NCBI RefSeq assembly: GCF_036320965.1 | Contig: NC_092251.1 | Location: forward strand, 7,062,501-7,126,500 | Direction: 5' to 3' | Origin: Panulirus ornatus | Lineage: Eukaryota > Arthropoda > Malacostraca > Decapoda > Palinuridae | DNA length: 64,000 nt | Shown: one piece after another, positions 25,501-37,587 of the stretch | Layout: each line of letters starts with the position of its first letter | Numbering within the stretch: the first letter of the stretch is position 1 | The notes under the pieces: generated by a model | What the model was told of the DNA's origin: nothing | What the model saw: the letters and a program-made list of their open reading frames with translations, nothing else | Database searches by the model: none | Made by a program: the position numbers and the translations under genes

Positions 25501-28500
25501 GCCACTGTTGAATGGCATTCCGTGTCCATTTTCAGCCGTGTTGGAGTACATATGTACGTATCTGTTGAATTATGGAAAGCTATCTTTAGTACAAGCTTAC
25601 AATCATCACGGGTGCAGGAGACATAGGCTTTGAGTCACAGTAAATCGAGTTAAATAAGGATTTACTACACTCTTGCTTAACACGGCCTTCAGGACTGGCT
25701 ATCTTGCAATGCTCAACCTACTAGTATTACGAAAATAAAAAAAAAACTCAAAAGTTATATTCTAAAACCTGTCCAGACATTCTTTCTAGATTAAAAGTAA
25801 ACATTCAAATGAGGTGATCTGTAAACTATATCAGTATCTTGAATGTTTTTTTTAATATAAATATCAGTGCGTGGATAATTTTCTATTGGATTCATACCAA
25901 CATTTTGAAAAAGGAGAACCTTGAGTGAATTATTCGTGTTTTGTGGCATTAGTCACAAGTGGTCAGTCTTGGTGGTGGGCGGGTTGTCCCGGTTAGCCAG
26001 GGGTATGAAGTTGTAAAATAGGAATAAGTCTATGGATGACGGGAGTTTGATGTAATTTTGCGCACGTATAATTCATATCTCCCTTAAAATATTGTCTAGT
26101 ACGTCATTTTACCTCGCGTTCCCCATCCTATCACTGTCAAATGAGGCGAAACCTCTTCGTGCGATGTTGGAGTGTTAGGACACCTCCAAGCATCACCCAA
26201 GGACGTTAAGTCTTTTTCATTGGTAGTAGCGCTAGCTCTTGGCTGCCTGATTATTCTTCTACGCCACCATTCATAAATGATATGCACATGGTTACGAAAA
26301 TCATTCTATTCTCAAGTTTCTTTTAGCATGAATACTTACAGCTATAAGATATAGATTTAATCTAACGATAGATATGGCGTCCCTAGTTGGAGAGGGAGAA
26401 ACACACTAGTGTGGAGGGATAGAGTGGGTTACGGAGAAGCGGCCATTTACCCTAAGCTAGAAGTTATGGACCTCTGCTCACCACATCACCAACCCGTCTT
26501 CCTTGGTTCTTTGTTATTCCCCTGTTACATCTTCGTCTGACTCCGAGGGCAGGCCGGTCCCGGCCCGCGTGGGTAGATCCAGAGAGCAGCTGGCTCAGCC
26601 AACCGTGTTCCCTGTTACAGCAGCAAGTTTGCGAAATACTGACCTCTGTGAACTCTTACCTCTTACTTGAAGCTACTCCCTTTTTCTCTCCTTTGTGTGG
26701 TACTCGGAGCGATTGAATTGGGTGTCCATATTCAGGATGATCACGATATTCACATAGCTCACTTCAATATTCGTTAAAAGCGTATATATAAGCTTGATGA
26801 GTCAGGACCAGTTTCTTGTTTGCACCGAGAACTCCGGTTATCGGGTATTGCACAAGTTTTCAATCTCCCAGATTTTACACTCCCATACCACAGCCGCGCC
26901 TTTCTAAGTGCTTCGTTATTCCCAGATGGGATTTTTTCTCTTAGAAGATGCTTATCTTAGTTTCGAAATGTACCAAGGAAAAGATGGCTTTGTCCGACTT
27001 TCGGAGTTCTTCCACAGATGGGTGAGAACGGTCTCTTGCAACCCGCCTTGAAAATAGTACAAGATACCGGCAATATTTCTTGTACAACCAGCGTCACCAC
27101 TACGATCACATCTACCATCACTGGATATCAACATGCGTCAACACTATACCATCACACCCACCATCACTGAGTCAGCAAACACTACGGTCAGAGTTACCAT
27201 CACTATAAACATACTACACTCCCACCGTCACCACTGCGGTCAGAGATACCATCATCAGTCAACATAAATACCTTTGTCAGTTTAATCATAGAAAATTTAT
27301 TGAAAAGAACGATTTCAGTCACTTGAAAAGCATAAAGGGACAAATTGATTGGTGTCTAAAACTGAATGAAAGAACAGAGTAAATGAGACTTGAATAAAGA
27401 TTCTTAGATAATGAAGAAACACCTCGCAATTGTGATCATAAAATAGAAGAAAAAAAATTAGAAATATAGGGACGTATTTGGAGATATAATCATGAGTGAA
27501 CCACACTTACCGACTTTTCAGATATCTTGTGCTACCAAAAAACTGCCTCGAAGGGACCCGATGGTCTGTTTCTGTTTGAATTCCTTTTTATCATACATGC
27601 CAAGGTGTTGAGAGGTTTCAAACATCCCTGAGAGTAAAAACGATTCATTATACATAGGAACTGCCTTGAATGGACAGCAGAAGCTGTCACAACCATAGAC
27701 ACCACCATAATGTATAACCATCACCGCTAAGTCAAAAACTCAACCACACTCATAACCACCACAAGCAGTAACAGCAGTATAACCACGAGTCATAACCACT
27801 ACAACACTACTCCGAAAGCCCAAAACAAACGCAACCACCAACACTTCCTCCTCCTGCCCCTCTCTCTCTAACCCTGCATGGCCTCGACCTACCCTACGGG
27901 TCATCTCACTGCGTTACCCGACGCCCAGCGCTTGCTGATTTATTGTCTTTTGTGGTCTCTTCCGCAACCCCCGGCTACCACCTACTGCTGCTCTCTCTGG
28001 AGATGTGGGTGGGTGCTTCTGCTGAGCAGCTGCCACAGTGCTTTTAAAGACAGTGGTGGCGTGTTTCTGATGAAATGCCGTCAGTAAGGTTGTACTGTAG
28101 GGGTGCCATTGCTTCCTAGGAGCAGCTTCTGTGTAGTGAAGTTCTGCTCTTGAACATCTGTTTCGACTTGGCTGAGGTGCTACTGCTTGGAAGGGTGTGT
28201 GTGGTTGCTCATAGTGAGAGGTGGTTGGGGCTGACACAAAAAAAGGTCTGCCATAAGTATTACAAGAGTAAATAGGGCATTTTACATGCCATCTATTGGT
28301 AAAAGAGAATGAGTAGCACCATTGGGATTTTCTGACATAAAAAAAAATCATGGAGGGAAATACTGATTGCGCTGGTCAGCAGCAGTTAACTTCTATACCA
28401 ACTATTGTTTATGCTGTTGGATTTGTATTTATTGTTACATGACCGATATGCTGGAGTTCGTGCCACACGTCTCAAACTTGATTCTTTTTTTTTAATAAAA

Positions 28501-28930
28501 TATACGCACTAAGGTAAAATTAACGTGCCTTGGAAAATATCAGGGTCAGTAAGCTGAATCTGAATCTGTTAAAACATCTAATCTATGCTTAGATCAGATC
28601 CACTTTCATCAGCATTCAACCAGTCAAGTGCCCGTATTTATCAGCATTCAGTCAGTCAAACAACATTTATTGACACTTAGCTAGTTGAATAACCTCATTA
28701 ATCAGGCTATGTCTGTTAATGATTATACAGCGATAAGTGACCAGTTTATTGTGAAACCTAACAACTACAAAATGATTCTCTCTTAAAACATGGAAAAGAT
28801 ATGGTTGAAGTATTAGTTAAATTCCGATGAAAGTTACAATGGCTCAAAACTAATGATCAATCATCAAACCGAAGCTGTCTTGAGCTCCTCTGAGTTGGAG
28901 AAACTTTACATGTCCCTTTTTAGGATTTCC
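22540..28930. other. Intergenic DNA, no supportable gene
   Basis: 6.4 kb without a recognisable gene. It includes a GC-richer block at 22820-23080 and another at 25310-25460 that ends in a good minus-strand donor (see findings), degenerate ACCATCAC-type repeats at 27060-27270 and 27720-27840, and a motif-less 145-codon minus frame at 27914-28351. Confidence 0.4.
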
Positions 28931-30090
28931 TCTTAATAATTGGAATGTGATTATTATGACCTTAATGAAGTTGCGAGGATGGCGTTCCTCAGGTCCTGCA
29001 TCACTGGGCCAGCCCTTGAATTTATCACATGCTATCAGTCTTCATGGGCAAATTATAATGATGCCCAGGTTGCTTTCAAAAGAATGGTACATAGACATGA
29101 AATGGGTAAAATATCTCCGTCATCTGTTGTTACACTTTAAGCCGCCAGCATACAAATCCACCTTTTAAACAGTTTGCATGTCTGCCAGTCTTTTAATAAA
29201 TATCTCAGGCAGTGTTGATGAAGCCAGTTAGTTACTCAATATGCTGTTCCATAAATTTCCACTCCAGGTAGAAGCTTTGATGTTTACAAAGCTACCAAGA
29301 CATTACCATTCAGTGGGAGAGGTGAAACAGTATCAGAGATGCCATTCAAAGCTTCTCCAAAACTGAAGGTAAATGAATCCTGGGTGAAACAAAGTATCAG
29401 AGATGCCATTCAGTGCTTCTCTAAAACTTAAAAGTGAATGAATCCCGAGACAGACTTCCACCAATCCTGGTTTTAACTTGGAAAAACAAGGCTACAGTAA
29501 ATCAATGCAGTAGTCAAAAAATTACAGGAAAAACTAACTACCACTCCCTTAGTGAGATCTCCCAGTGTCCACAGATCAAAGGCCATAGATAGATACCAAG
29601 AAGGTGCTTCGGATACTAAATCAAAGGATATATGTCTTTACCAATAATGATTAATCCATCAACAAATGCCTTGAATTCACCACTGTAATATTTAAGCAAA
29701 ACAAATTGAGAGAATTTTGCCAATGCCTAATGTGTTAGTACCAAGCACTCTACTGCTGAGTGCAGTATTATAATATGTCATTGCTGATAATGTGAAAATT
29801 GCGATGATGTATGTGAAAAATTAAAAGGAAGGGGGTTCTTCTCTAGGGTAAAAGTGCCGACTGCTGCTAAGGGACAGGCAGCCACCAAATCTACAGCTTT
29901 GTCAACTGGCACCATGCGGGTCTCCATCCCTAAAACAAATAAATCAATACTAACCTGAGCTGTCTTTCACCAGGGTTCACAGAGTACCTTCTTGACTGAA
30001 GACGTAGTATTGACTACAACAGCCGGCACAGTCAAACTAACAGTGTCTGACTTCCTGATTACTGAGGGTTTAAGAGAAGTATAAAGTAGT
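28930..30090 (+). mobile_element. Possible BEL/Pao-like LTR retroelement relic
   Basis: Two decayed blocks. At 28985-29110 the frame reads ARMAFLRSCITGPALEFITC then SSWANYNDAQVAFKRMVHRH, matching the pattern LRS-x-LxGxA ... NYxxAxxxLxxR of Pao-type gag proteins. At 29970-30080 GSQSTFLTEDVVLTTTAGTV then KLTVSDFLITEGL resembles the D-x-GSQ-S-F-I peptidase region of the same elements. The catalytic aspartate is not present (HQGSQ). Many stops separate the blocks, no LTRs were found, and no reverse transcriptase is visible. Old and dead. Confidence 0.4.
29321..29447. repeat. Two-unit tandem duplication (about 62 bp)
   Basis: GTGAAACAGTATCAGAGATG followed by CCATTCAAAGCTTCT recurs as GTGAAACAAAGTATCAGAGA, CCATTCAGTGCTTCT. 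The copies differ by substitutions and small indels. Confidence 0.8.
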
Positions 30091-30269
30091 TTCTCCTATG
30101 TTCTGAATAGGAAATAGATGGAAAAAGGGTATCATCTGTCGTCCTTGACCTTCTATCAACTGATATCAATGCTCTAGACTCATGGTGGCAGTGGAGAAAC
30201 TAAAAGTAGCTAACATTCTCTTGGCTGATTGGTGGTAGAATGATTACAAAGTTGAAAGGATAGAGATAG

Positions 30270-31010
30270 TTGCTGATGCAGACCACTAAAAAATTGGAAG
30301 TGAGCCATAGGGAGAGTGAGGAGGTGAAGATTCTGGGAGTGCCAAGGAATGTAAGGAGAGATAGAATGCTACATGGGAGGGCAAAAATGGATATGTTTGA
30401 AACCATAGTAGTCCCAACAATATTATATGGAAGTGAGAAATGGGCAATAAATAAGGCTGTGCAGAGGAGAATGGAAAAATTGGAAAAAAAAATATTTGAG
30501 GACAATATGTGATGTGAGGTGGTTTGATCAAGTAATGAAACAGTAAGAGAGAGGTGTGGTAATAAAAACAGTTTAGAGAGCTGAAGAGGTATGCTGAAAT
30601 GGTTTGGGCATATGGAGAGAATGAGTTGAGAAAAATTTGACAAGGAGGATATATGAGTCTGAAATGGTGGGAACAAAGAAAGCAAGGAGACAAATTGGAT
30701 ATGGAAGGATGGAGTGAAAAAGATTTTGAGCGATCTGGGCCTGACTATGCAGGAGAGTGAAAAGTGTGCAAGGAAAAGAGAGATTTGGACCGACGTGGTA
30801 TACTTGAGTCGACATACTGTCAAAGGACTGACCCATGGCATGTGAAGCATCCCGGGTAAATCTGTAAAGGTCTGTAGGGCCTGGTTGTAAATAGAGCTGT
30901 GGTTTCTGTGCATTACACATTACAGGCAGAGAGTAGATATGAGCAGATGTGGCCTTTCTTCGTCTGTTCTTGGTACTAACTTGCTAACACAGGAAATGGA
31001 GCATGGTGTC
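30270..31010 (+). mobile_element. LINE reverse transcriptase C-terminal and 3' UTR relic
   Basis: The plus frame reads EEVKILGVPRNVRRDRML, then KMDMFETIVVPTILYGSEKW, aligning with EEVKCFRYLGVDL...KMGMFEGIVVPTLLYGCEAW of the intact copy on the minus strand at 39210-40208. After several frameshifts it continues into the family 3' UTR: GTGGTATACTTGAGTCGACA, CATGTGAAGCATCCCGGG and GCTGTGGTTTCTGTGCATTA. It ends TTGCTAACACAGGAAATGG, with only one copy of the 3'-terminal module. Confidence 0.8.
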
Positions 31011-31504
31011 TCACTTTATCTACAATTTCGCAAATTATTTTCAATGACATAATGAGCAGGCTAAGAAATCGGGCTATATCAACTCCATATTGATCAGCAT
31101 CAAAGTGCTTCAAAATATCTGACTTTACCTACAAGCTACTGCTTTACCTGCTTTTTTCTAGCAAAAAGCTTGTGGATGCTCTCCACTAATAGTTTTAGGG
31201 GGTCTGAGAAGGTTATATGCAATATTACAGTGTAAGAATTTGGGCTATATCATTATCATATTATACCCTCATGTCAGATTGCCTGCCATGGTGGATGCTG
31301 CCGCTCTGCAGATTACTCACCAGAGTGATTGCCTCATGTTGAAAAACATGGGTTTTGAAACAAATTTTTGTGTCTGTATCCCACTTTGTTCCAAATACAC
31401 TACATCTGCCTCTCTGTCACTTAACATATTTAGCACTCCTTCAAGAAGACCATTCTTTTTCACCTACTCTTTGTGTGTTACCTGTTCCCTATACTACCAC
31501 TATT

Positions 31505-31878
31505 TATTTATTTTATCTATTTTGCTTTGTCGCTGTCTCCCGCGTTAGCGAGGTAGCGCAAGGAAACAGACGAAAGAATGGCCCAACCCGCCCACATACA
31601 CATGTATATACATACACGTCCACACACGCAAATATACATACCTATACATCTCAATGTACACATATATATACACACACAGACATATACATATACACACATG
31701 TACATAATTCATACTGTCTGCCTTTATTTGTTCCCATCGCCACCCCGCCACACATGGAATAACAACCCCCTCCCCCCTCATGTGTGCGAGGTAGCGTTAG
31801 GAAAGACACCAAAGGCCCCATTCGTTCACACTGTCTCTAGCTGTCATGTAATAATGCACCGAAACCACAGCTCCCACA
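31505..31878 (-). mobile_element. LINE 3'-end fragment (3' UTR only)
   Basis: Read on the minus strand, the element ends GAGACAGCGACAAAGCAAAA at 31505. It includes both 3' UTR modules (internal TAGCGCTACCTCGC-like at about 31785 and terminal at about 31550) separated by a TATATG/TGTGTA-rich spacer. 5' truncated at about 31878. Confidence 0.85.
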
Positions 31879-32030
31879 TACTACTACTACTAATAAAAAT
31901 AATATTAAAGCTCTCATCCTTAGGCCATCTGTTTGTTAGTTTTAATTCCTTCCTCTCATTTACAACCATCTTTCTCTTTCTGCTTTCAGTATCGTCTACA
32001 TACTTATCAAAGACATTATTTCTTTATTTT

Positions 32031-32904
32031 TTTATTATACTTTGTCACTGTCTCCCGTGTTAGCGAGGTAGCGCAAGGAAACAGACGAAAGAATGGCCCA
32101 ACCCACCCACATACGCATGTATGTACATACACATCCACATGCGCACATATACATACCTATACATTTCAATATACATAAATATACATACACAGACATATAC
32201 ATATATACACATGTACATCCCTGGGGATATGGGAGAAAGAATACTTCCCACGTATTCCCTGTGTGTCGTAGAAGGCGACTAAAAGGGAAGGGAGCTGGGG
32301 TCTGGAAATCCTCCCCTCTCGTTTTTTGGTTTTCCTAATGAGGGAACAGAGGAGGAGACAAAGTGAGGATATTCCCTCAAAGGCTCAGTCCTCTGTTCTT
32401 AACGGTACCTCGCTAATACGGGAAATGGCGAATAGTATGAAAAAAAACATAATTCATACTTGCTGCCTTTATTCATTCCCGTTGCTACCCCGCTACACAT
32501 GAAATTACAACTCCCTCCCCCCACATGCGCACAAGGTAGTGCTAGGAAAAGGCAACAAAGGCCACATTCGTTCACACTCAGTCTCTGGCTGTCATGTATG
32601 ATGCACCGAAACCACAGCTCCCTTTCCACATCCAGGCCCCACAAAACTTTCCATGGTTTACCCCAGATGCTTCACATGCCCCGGTTCAATCCATTGATGG
32701 CACGTCGACCCCAGTATACCACATCGTTCTAATTCACTCTAATCCTTGCACGCCTTTCATCCTCCTGTATGTTCAGGCCCCAATTGATCAATACCTTTTT
32801 CACTCCATCATTCCACCTCCAATTTGATCTCCCACTTCTCGATCCCTTCACCTCTGACACATATATCCTCTTTGTCAATCTTTCCTCACTCATTCTCTCC
32901 ATTA
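32031..32904 (-). mobile_element. LINE 3' end interrupted by a SINE-like insertion
   Basis: Tail at 32031-32045 (RC: AGTGACAAAGTATAATAAAA). The 3' UTR modules run through the break at 32219-32447 and the copy continues to the extreme 3' part of the ORF (RC near 32880: RMSEERLTKRIYVSEV). It is 5' truncated in the coding region. Confidence 0.85.
32219..32447 (+). mobile_element. SINE-like element, full-length copy nested in a LINE
   Basis: Runs from CCCTGGGGATATGGGAGAAA to AATGGCGAATAGTATG plus A8. It splits the LINE sequence ...ATGTACAT|AATTCATACT... with an ACAT target duplication (32215-32218 and 32447-32450). There is no ORF. No clear tRNA-type A/B boxes were seen, so the origin of its 5' part is open. 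It defines the unit length at about 229 bp. Confidence 0.85.
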
Positions 32905-32999
32905 AAGACATATATCATATAATTCAAAGATTACCATGATATAAAAGACAAAAAAGTGGAATTAGGATAGTAGAAACAAAATATTATACAAAATGGTTC

Positions 33000-35900
33000 A
33001 TGTATTATTCAGACCTGACAAGGAAAACTGCAGAATAATATAAAAATCACACGGGACATAGGTACTTGTTAAAGTACATGAGACCAACACTCATTCTCAC
33101 ACCTGATCTATATATATATATATATATAATATATATACACATACATTCATTAACACTTGAAAACAACAATGGATTTCTCTTTTATTATATAATGTAAAAC
33201 ATTTTGGCATGAATATACAGTTTACTGGTAAATGACAGATGATCACTTGGTCTATTGCTGAAAATTTTAGGATGAAATCTTTTCACTGCTCAAACACACC
33301 TATTTTGTAAGAATTAGTTATGTGAAGATCTAAATTTCCTGCATTGGGAGGCTGGCTCTTGTACCTCTCTAAAAGTGAATAAAAAAATCTGAACAATATC
33401 AAATACTAGGTATCTACATAAATAGCTAAACTTAATGAGCAAATATATTTGTATGGCATTTAAAGAGCTACATGATTACACAATTCACATCCATTCACAG
33501 TAGCTGTAAGCAGCATATACTGAAAGGTTTCAGAGTGAGTTGCAGCAAGTCTGGTACTCACATGACCACATGTCTGAGGCAAGCACACCTCTTTTATGAA
33601 TCCAATCAAGTATTGGGCAGCTATGTAATAGGATATTACTCATTAAGAAAAAAAATTCACTTTTTCTAATCTTTAGACAAAGATTTAAACAATGATTCAA
33701 GTATAAACATGCTTCAGTCTAACATTTGGGTCTAAACTACGTGGTAAAATTAAATAAAGCGATTTACTGATCACATTCTTACTTTCAGACTAAAATTTAT
33801 ATGAAATGGCTCTCCATGAGTACTCAAGGTAACATGACATACTGTAGTGCACTTATATAATTAGACCCTCACACTGGAACTAGTATTATCACAAAATTCC
33901 AAGTTAATCGACTTAAATGTCTTTACTTCAATAAAAGTACCACTTGGCTGCTGTTGACACTACAAACAGTGAACTAAATTGCTTGTCTGGCAATAAACTG
34001 CCATTCTTATATCTATGTACAATATCTTATAATTTTGGAGGATACTTTTTACATGAGAAACAAACTTAGATTTGATAAAAATGATTAAGGAATATTAACC
34101 ACGTTAGTGGAAAATCCCTTCAAGATCCTAAAATTACTCACTGTGTCCAGCAAAAGAAGCAAAGGTAAGTGTTTCATAAGAAATACCCTTCTACACAAGC
34201 AATATAAGAGAGTAGTCTTATCAATACTTGACCTAATAAAAATATTACTGGCACTCTATTCTCTCATTCTTTTTCTGTGATGCTTGGAAATGCTGCAATA
34301 TCAATGGTCACAATTCTACAAGAAAATGGGCTATTGTCTGATGATCCTCTCAGGTTCAGAAACTCACTGAAGCCAAATTCCTAGTTCTTGCTTTCCCGGT
34401 AAATAACAATTTCACTTGTAGCATTATCCTTCTTGATTAAAGTGTCAGCCATCACTTTAACTGGATATACCATTTCCAGAGCTGCAAAGCCAAAACATGC
34501 AACTCCTATTTGAAACAAAATTTACTCCAACGTGCATCACTGGACTTGAATGCATTTCCAGACTAAAGCCTATCATCTTGTAAGAACACGAGGGTGCATG
34601 TTGGATTACGGTAGAATCCTTGAGGCCTATACACATACTGATGTCTTCAGGTTTCCTGTATATGGTGAAGCAGTTTCAACAGTTACAACAGACAAAAGGG
34701 ATTGTTGTGAGTAAACCTAGTTAATCCCGTCGCCGTGTGTCATATTGCTGAAAACTGTAAAAATTACAAGGTCTTTCATTATATTCCAAAGTAAGATAGG
34801 AATGAAAAATGTGAGCAAAGTTTTTCATAACATTGTGGCTGGGAATAACAAGGTTTTTATTTTACATCTGCTGTCAGATCTAACTGGAGGGTTTTATCTG
34901 TGCCTAACATACATTGAGTATCAAATATCACTTACTAAACTAAGTAAAGGATGTGCCTTCCATAAACAGCAGCATTTGACACTTATGATCATGATATCTA
35001 GTATTACTTAATTCTGGATACAATCACTAAAAGCAATTGTGACAAGACCAGCAGTAATGAACTTTACAAGACAAACTATGACTCACCTTACAGCTACTCT
35101 TTATAGGAAATTAGTTTCCTCATAATAAATAAAACTCAAAACTGATGACTTTATCACAATCTTCACCCAGGACTTCTGAATAAACACCTTTCTGTATCCA
35201 CACGTGATGAAAATGTCTACAAAAGACTAGAAACTTCAACACCACTAGAGGATATACACAAAGCCTCGATATTTACTTTACTATGGACATAATGATTATG
35301 ACAGCAATCCCTAGCTTGTGGGAGGTAAATGTCAGGCTATTACCAGAGTATACAGCAATAGTCAATATGAAGACATCACTCGAATGGTGTTTTCAGATTC
35401 TGATCCTGAGATTCCCTCCCATGTGGACACCCGGGGGCATCTTAAATGATACCTAAAGAGGTAACGTTATTATGAAGAAATGGCTGAATACCACATATTT
35501 ATACTGCCAGTAGTTCACTGACTAACATCAAGCAACTTCTTCTTTCAATGAACGTGAGGTTAAAGCAATATCTCATTCAAAACAACACTGCAGAATCACA
35601 AAAATCTAGTATCAATATTCTTTATACAGTCCTATCTCATAAGAGCTTTATCCTATAACTGCATTCTGAGAGTTTCTCCAACCCATTTCAAAACGCTAAT
35701 TTCTATTCTGCACTATTCTTTGAATTATTGTTTCTATGTGCAACTACAGTTTAAGCATTGAAAATCTACAAACACTTAACAGGGAGACAGAAATTGGCAG
35801 TTTGAATACAGTTATTCACAGCTGATTAACAGATATGAAATTCTCTGATTATAAGTCCAGCTACTTGCTTATTACATCTATAAATGTAAACAACAACCAG

Positions 35901-36421
35901 TATCACCAAAAGTTCTAATAAAGATTTTTTGTAACTTTGCTTTCATTCCTTCTTAAAATCTGTAAGAAAAAAATAAAAATAAAGAAAACCTTATATGACT
36001 GTATGGAATGTTCTTAGTTCTTAGAACAAAGCATCATGGATACAAATTAACTTCTGTACCAAAAAACATTTGACAAAAGAAAAAAAGAAAAAAAAAGAGA
36101 TGCTTCCAATTTGCTCAAGTACCTTCTTCTTGAGAGGATTTGATGGGGGGATGTAAAGCATGGTCTTGTTTCAAGGCCAACTATCAATACACTTTGGTAC
36201 ATCATGAACCATAGGATTTTTCTTGGTATCTTCTATGCGTCACTGGAAAATAAAATAATAATTCATATTTCACTGATCATTAAATTATCTTCATGTATAA
36301 TACCCTACTTTAACTAGTTTCAGCAGTCAAAAAATTCAAATACTTCAAAACCTTTATATCAAAATTATTTTCAAAGAAAATTATTTCAAAAGAACATAAC
36401 TGTAATCATATGAAGGGCAAA

Positions 36422-36454
<33 letters not shown>

Positions 36455-37373
36455 GACTACTTAAAATTGACAGTACAAGTGAACTTGATCAGAACAATCC
36501 CATCAGTTTACAGTAACTAAGAACAAATACGTGTTCATAAGCCAAGGCTGTATTTCCCCATGATTTGACTCTAATTGAAACCTTCACTTATGGAACCATG
36601 TTTGTGGAAAAGACAGAGACAGAGAAAGAAAAAGAAAGACAGCCTTGAGTCATGATAATCTGTTACTATAACAATACCGCTCCAATGCAGCATCACATGC
36701 TGCAAGCAGATCTTCAACACACCTAACATTAAGGTTGTAGAGGAAATTTACCAAAGGAATTTTTTACTAATCATTGAAAATAACAGACCTGCTCACACAT
36801 GACTACAGAACAAACAGCATACTTCTCAGGGTAAATGTTTTGTACAACAAATGTTAAAGTTACCTGTCGAGGTTTAGTCGACTAGTGCGGCTGGTTAGTG
36901 CGGTCAGTCTTGCTCTGGTGGTCAATTAAACAAGTCAGGAGTCAGTTCATGAATAGTCAGAGGCAATGAGGTAATGTACTGTACAGATTTTATACATGTC
37001 ACATGTCATGATGATGAAAAAGTGTGCTTCCCAGTTAATAAATTATATCTGCATACAAAAGCTATATGGGGTGCTGAATCTATGATACTATGAAAGCTTT
37101 GTTATCAAATGACATGCAAAATTGAAGGCAAGCCAAACAAGTTGTAAGCATATCCCATACAAAGATAAATCATTGTGGTTAATTAGGAAATAAGAAAGCT
37201 ACTAAAGGATATCTTCAATCTGTATAACAGACAACTTTTTCATAAAATAATTACAAGAAATCTATACAGCAGCCATGAGCATAACTGTGATAAAGCTACA
37301 GTAAATGTTGAGATTAGAAGACAAGAAGAGTGTCGTACAGTAAAGTGCAGAGGGCCGGCTGGATGCTTGGCCA
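33000..37373 (-). other. AT-rich, repeat-poor tract downstream of prominin stop; possible 3' UTR
   Basis: About 4.4 kb with no supportable coding sequence on either strand and almost no interspersed repeats, unlike the rest of the right half. It could contain a long 3' UTR of the prominin-like gene. Several AATAAA hexamers occur on the minus strand, too common in AT-rich DNA to choose between. An acceptor-like site at 36243-36244 is discussed in the findings. A poly(A) run of about 27 bases sits at 36428-36454. Confidence 0.3.
36428..36454. repeat. poly(A) tract
   Basis: About 27 A residues on the plus strand with no recognisable retroposon beside it. Confidence 0.9.
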
Positions 37374-37587
37374 CTATGCATCATATTCGTCCCGAGAGTA
37401 GGCCGGTGAGATCTTCCAACCGCCAAGATTGATGGTGCGCTGTTGTGGGTTCCAAGGGGTAGGGCCATGAAGGAAGTTTGTGGGGCCTTGAGGCCCAGCC
37501 GGGGGGTTGCCTGGAGGAGGCGGGTGCACCTGCATCCCCCCGGCAGCTGGCCCCGTCCCAGGGGGAGGTCCCCCATAATAGTGCGGC
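37374..37587 (-). CDS. prom: Prominin-like terminal exon and stop
   Basis: Acceptor GAATATTGCAG|GCCGC. Encodes PHYYGGPPPGTGPAAGGMQV, then HPPPPGNPPAGPQGP, TPWNPQQRTINLGGW and KISPAYSRDEYDA-TAG. It is Pro/Gly-rich and low complexity, more GC-rich than its surroundings. The TAG stop is at 37376-37374. The 3' UTR must lie below 37374, with no convincing poly(A) site resolved. Confidence 0.88.

Noticed and set aside
27914..28351. 145-codon minus-strand open frame
   Set aside because: No motif that I recognise; flanked by simple ACCATCAC-type repeats. Could be retroelement debris but not supportable.
30200..30913. 237-codon minus-strand open frame
   Set aside because: It is the antisense shadow of the plus-strand LINE relic at 30270-31010; low-complexity Ser/Leu/Phe composition and no motif.
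31505..32338. Open frames of His/Tyr/Ile/Thr repeats (such as YTHTDIYIYTHV)
   Set aside because: Translations of the TATATG/CACATA spacer of the LINE 3' UTR, not proteins. The same applies near 38900, 40200, 48300 and 61000.
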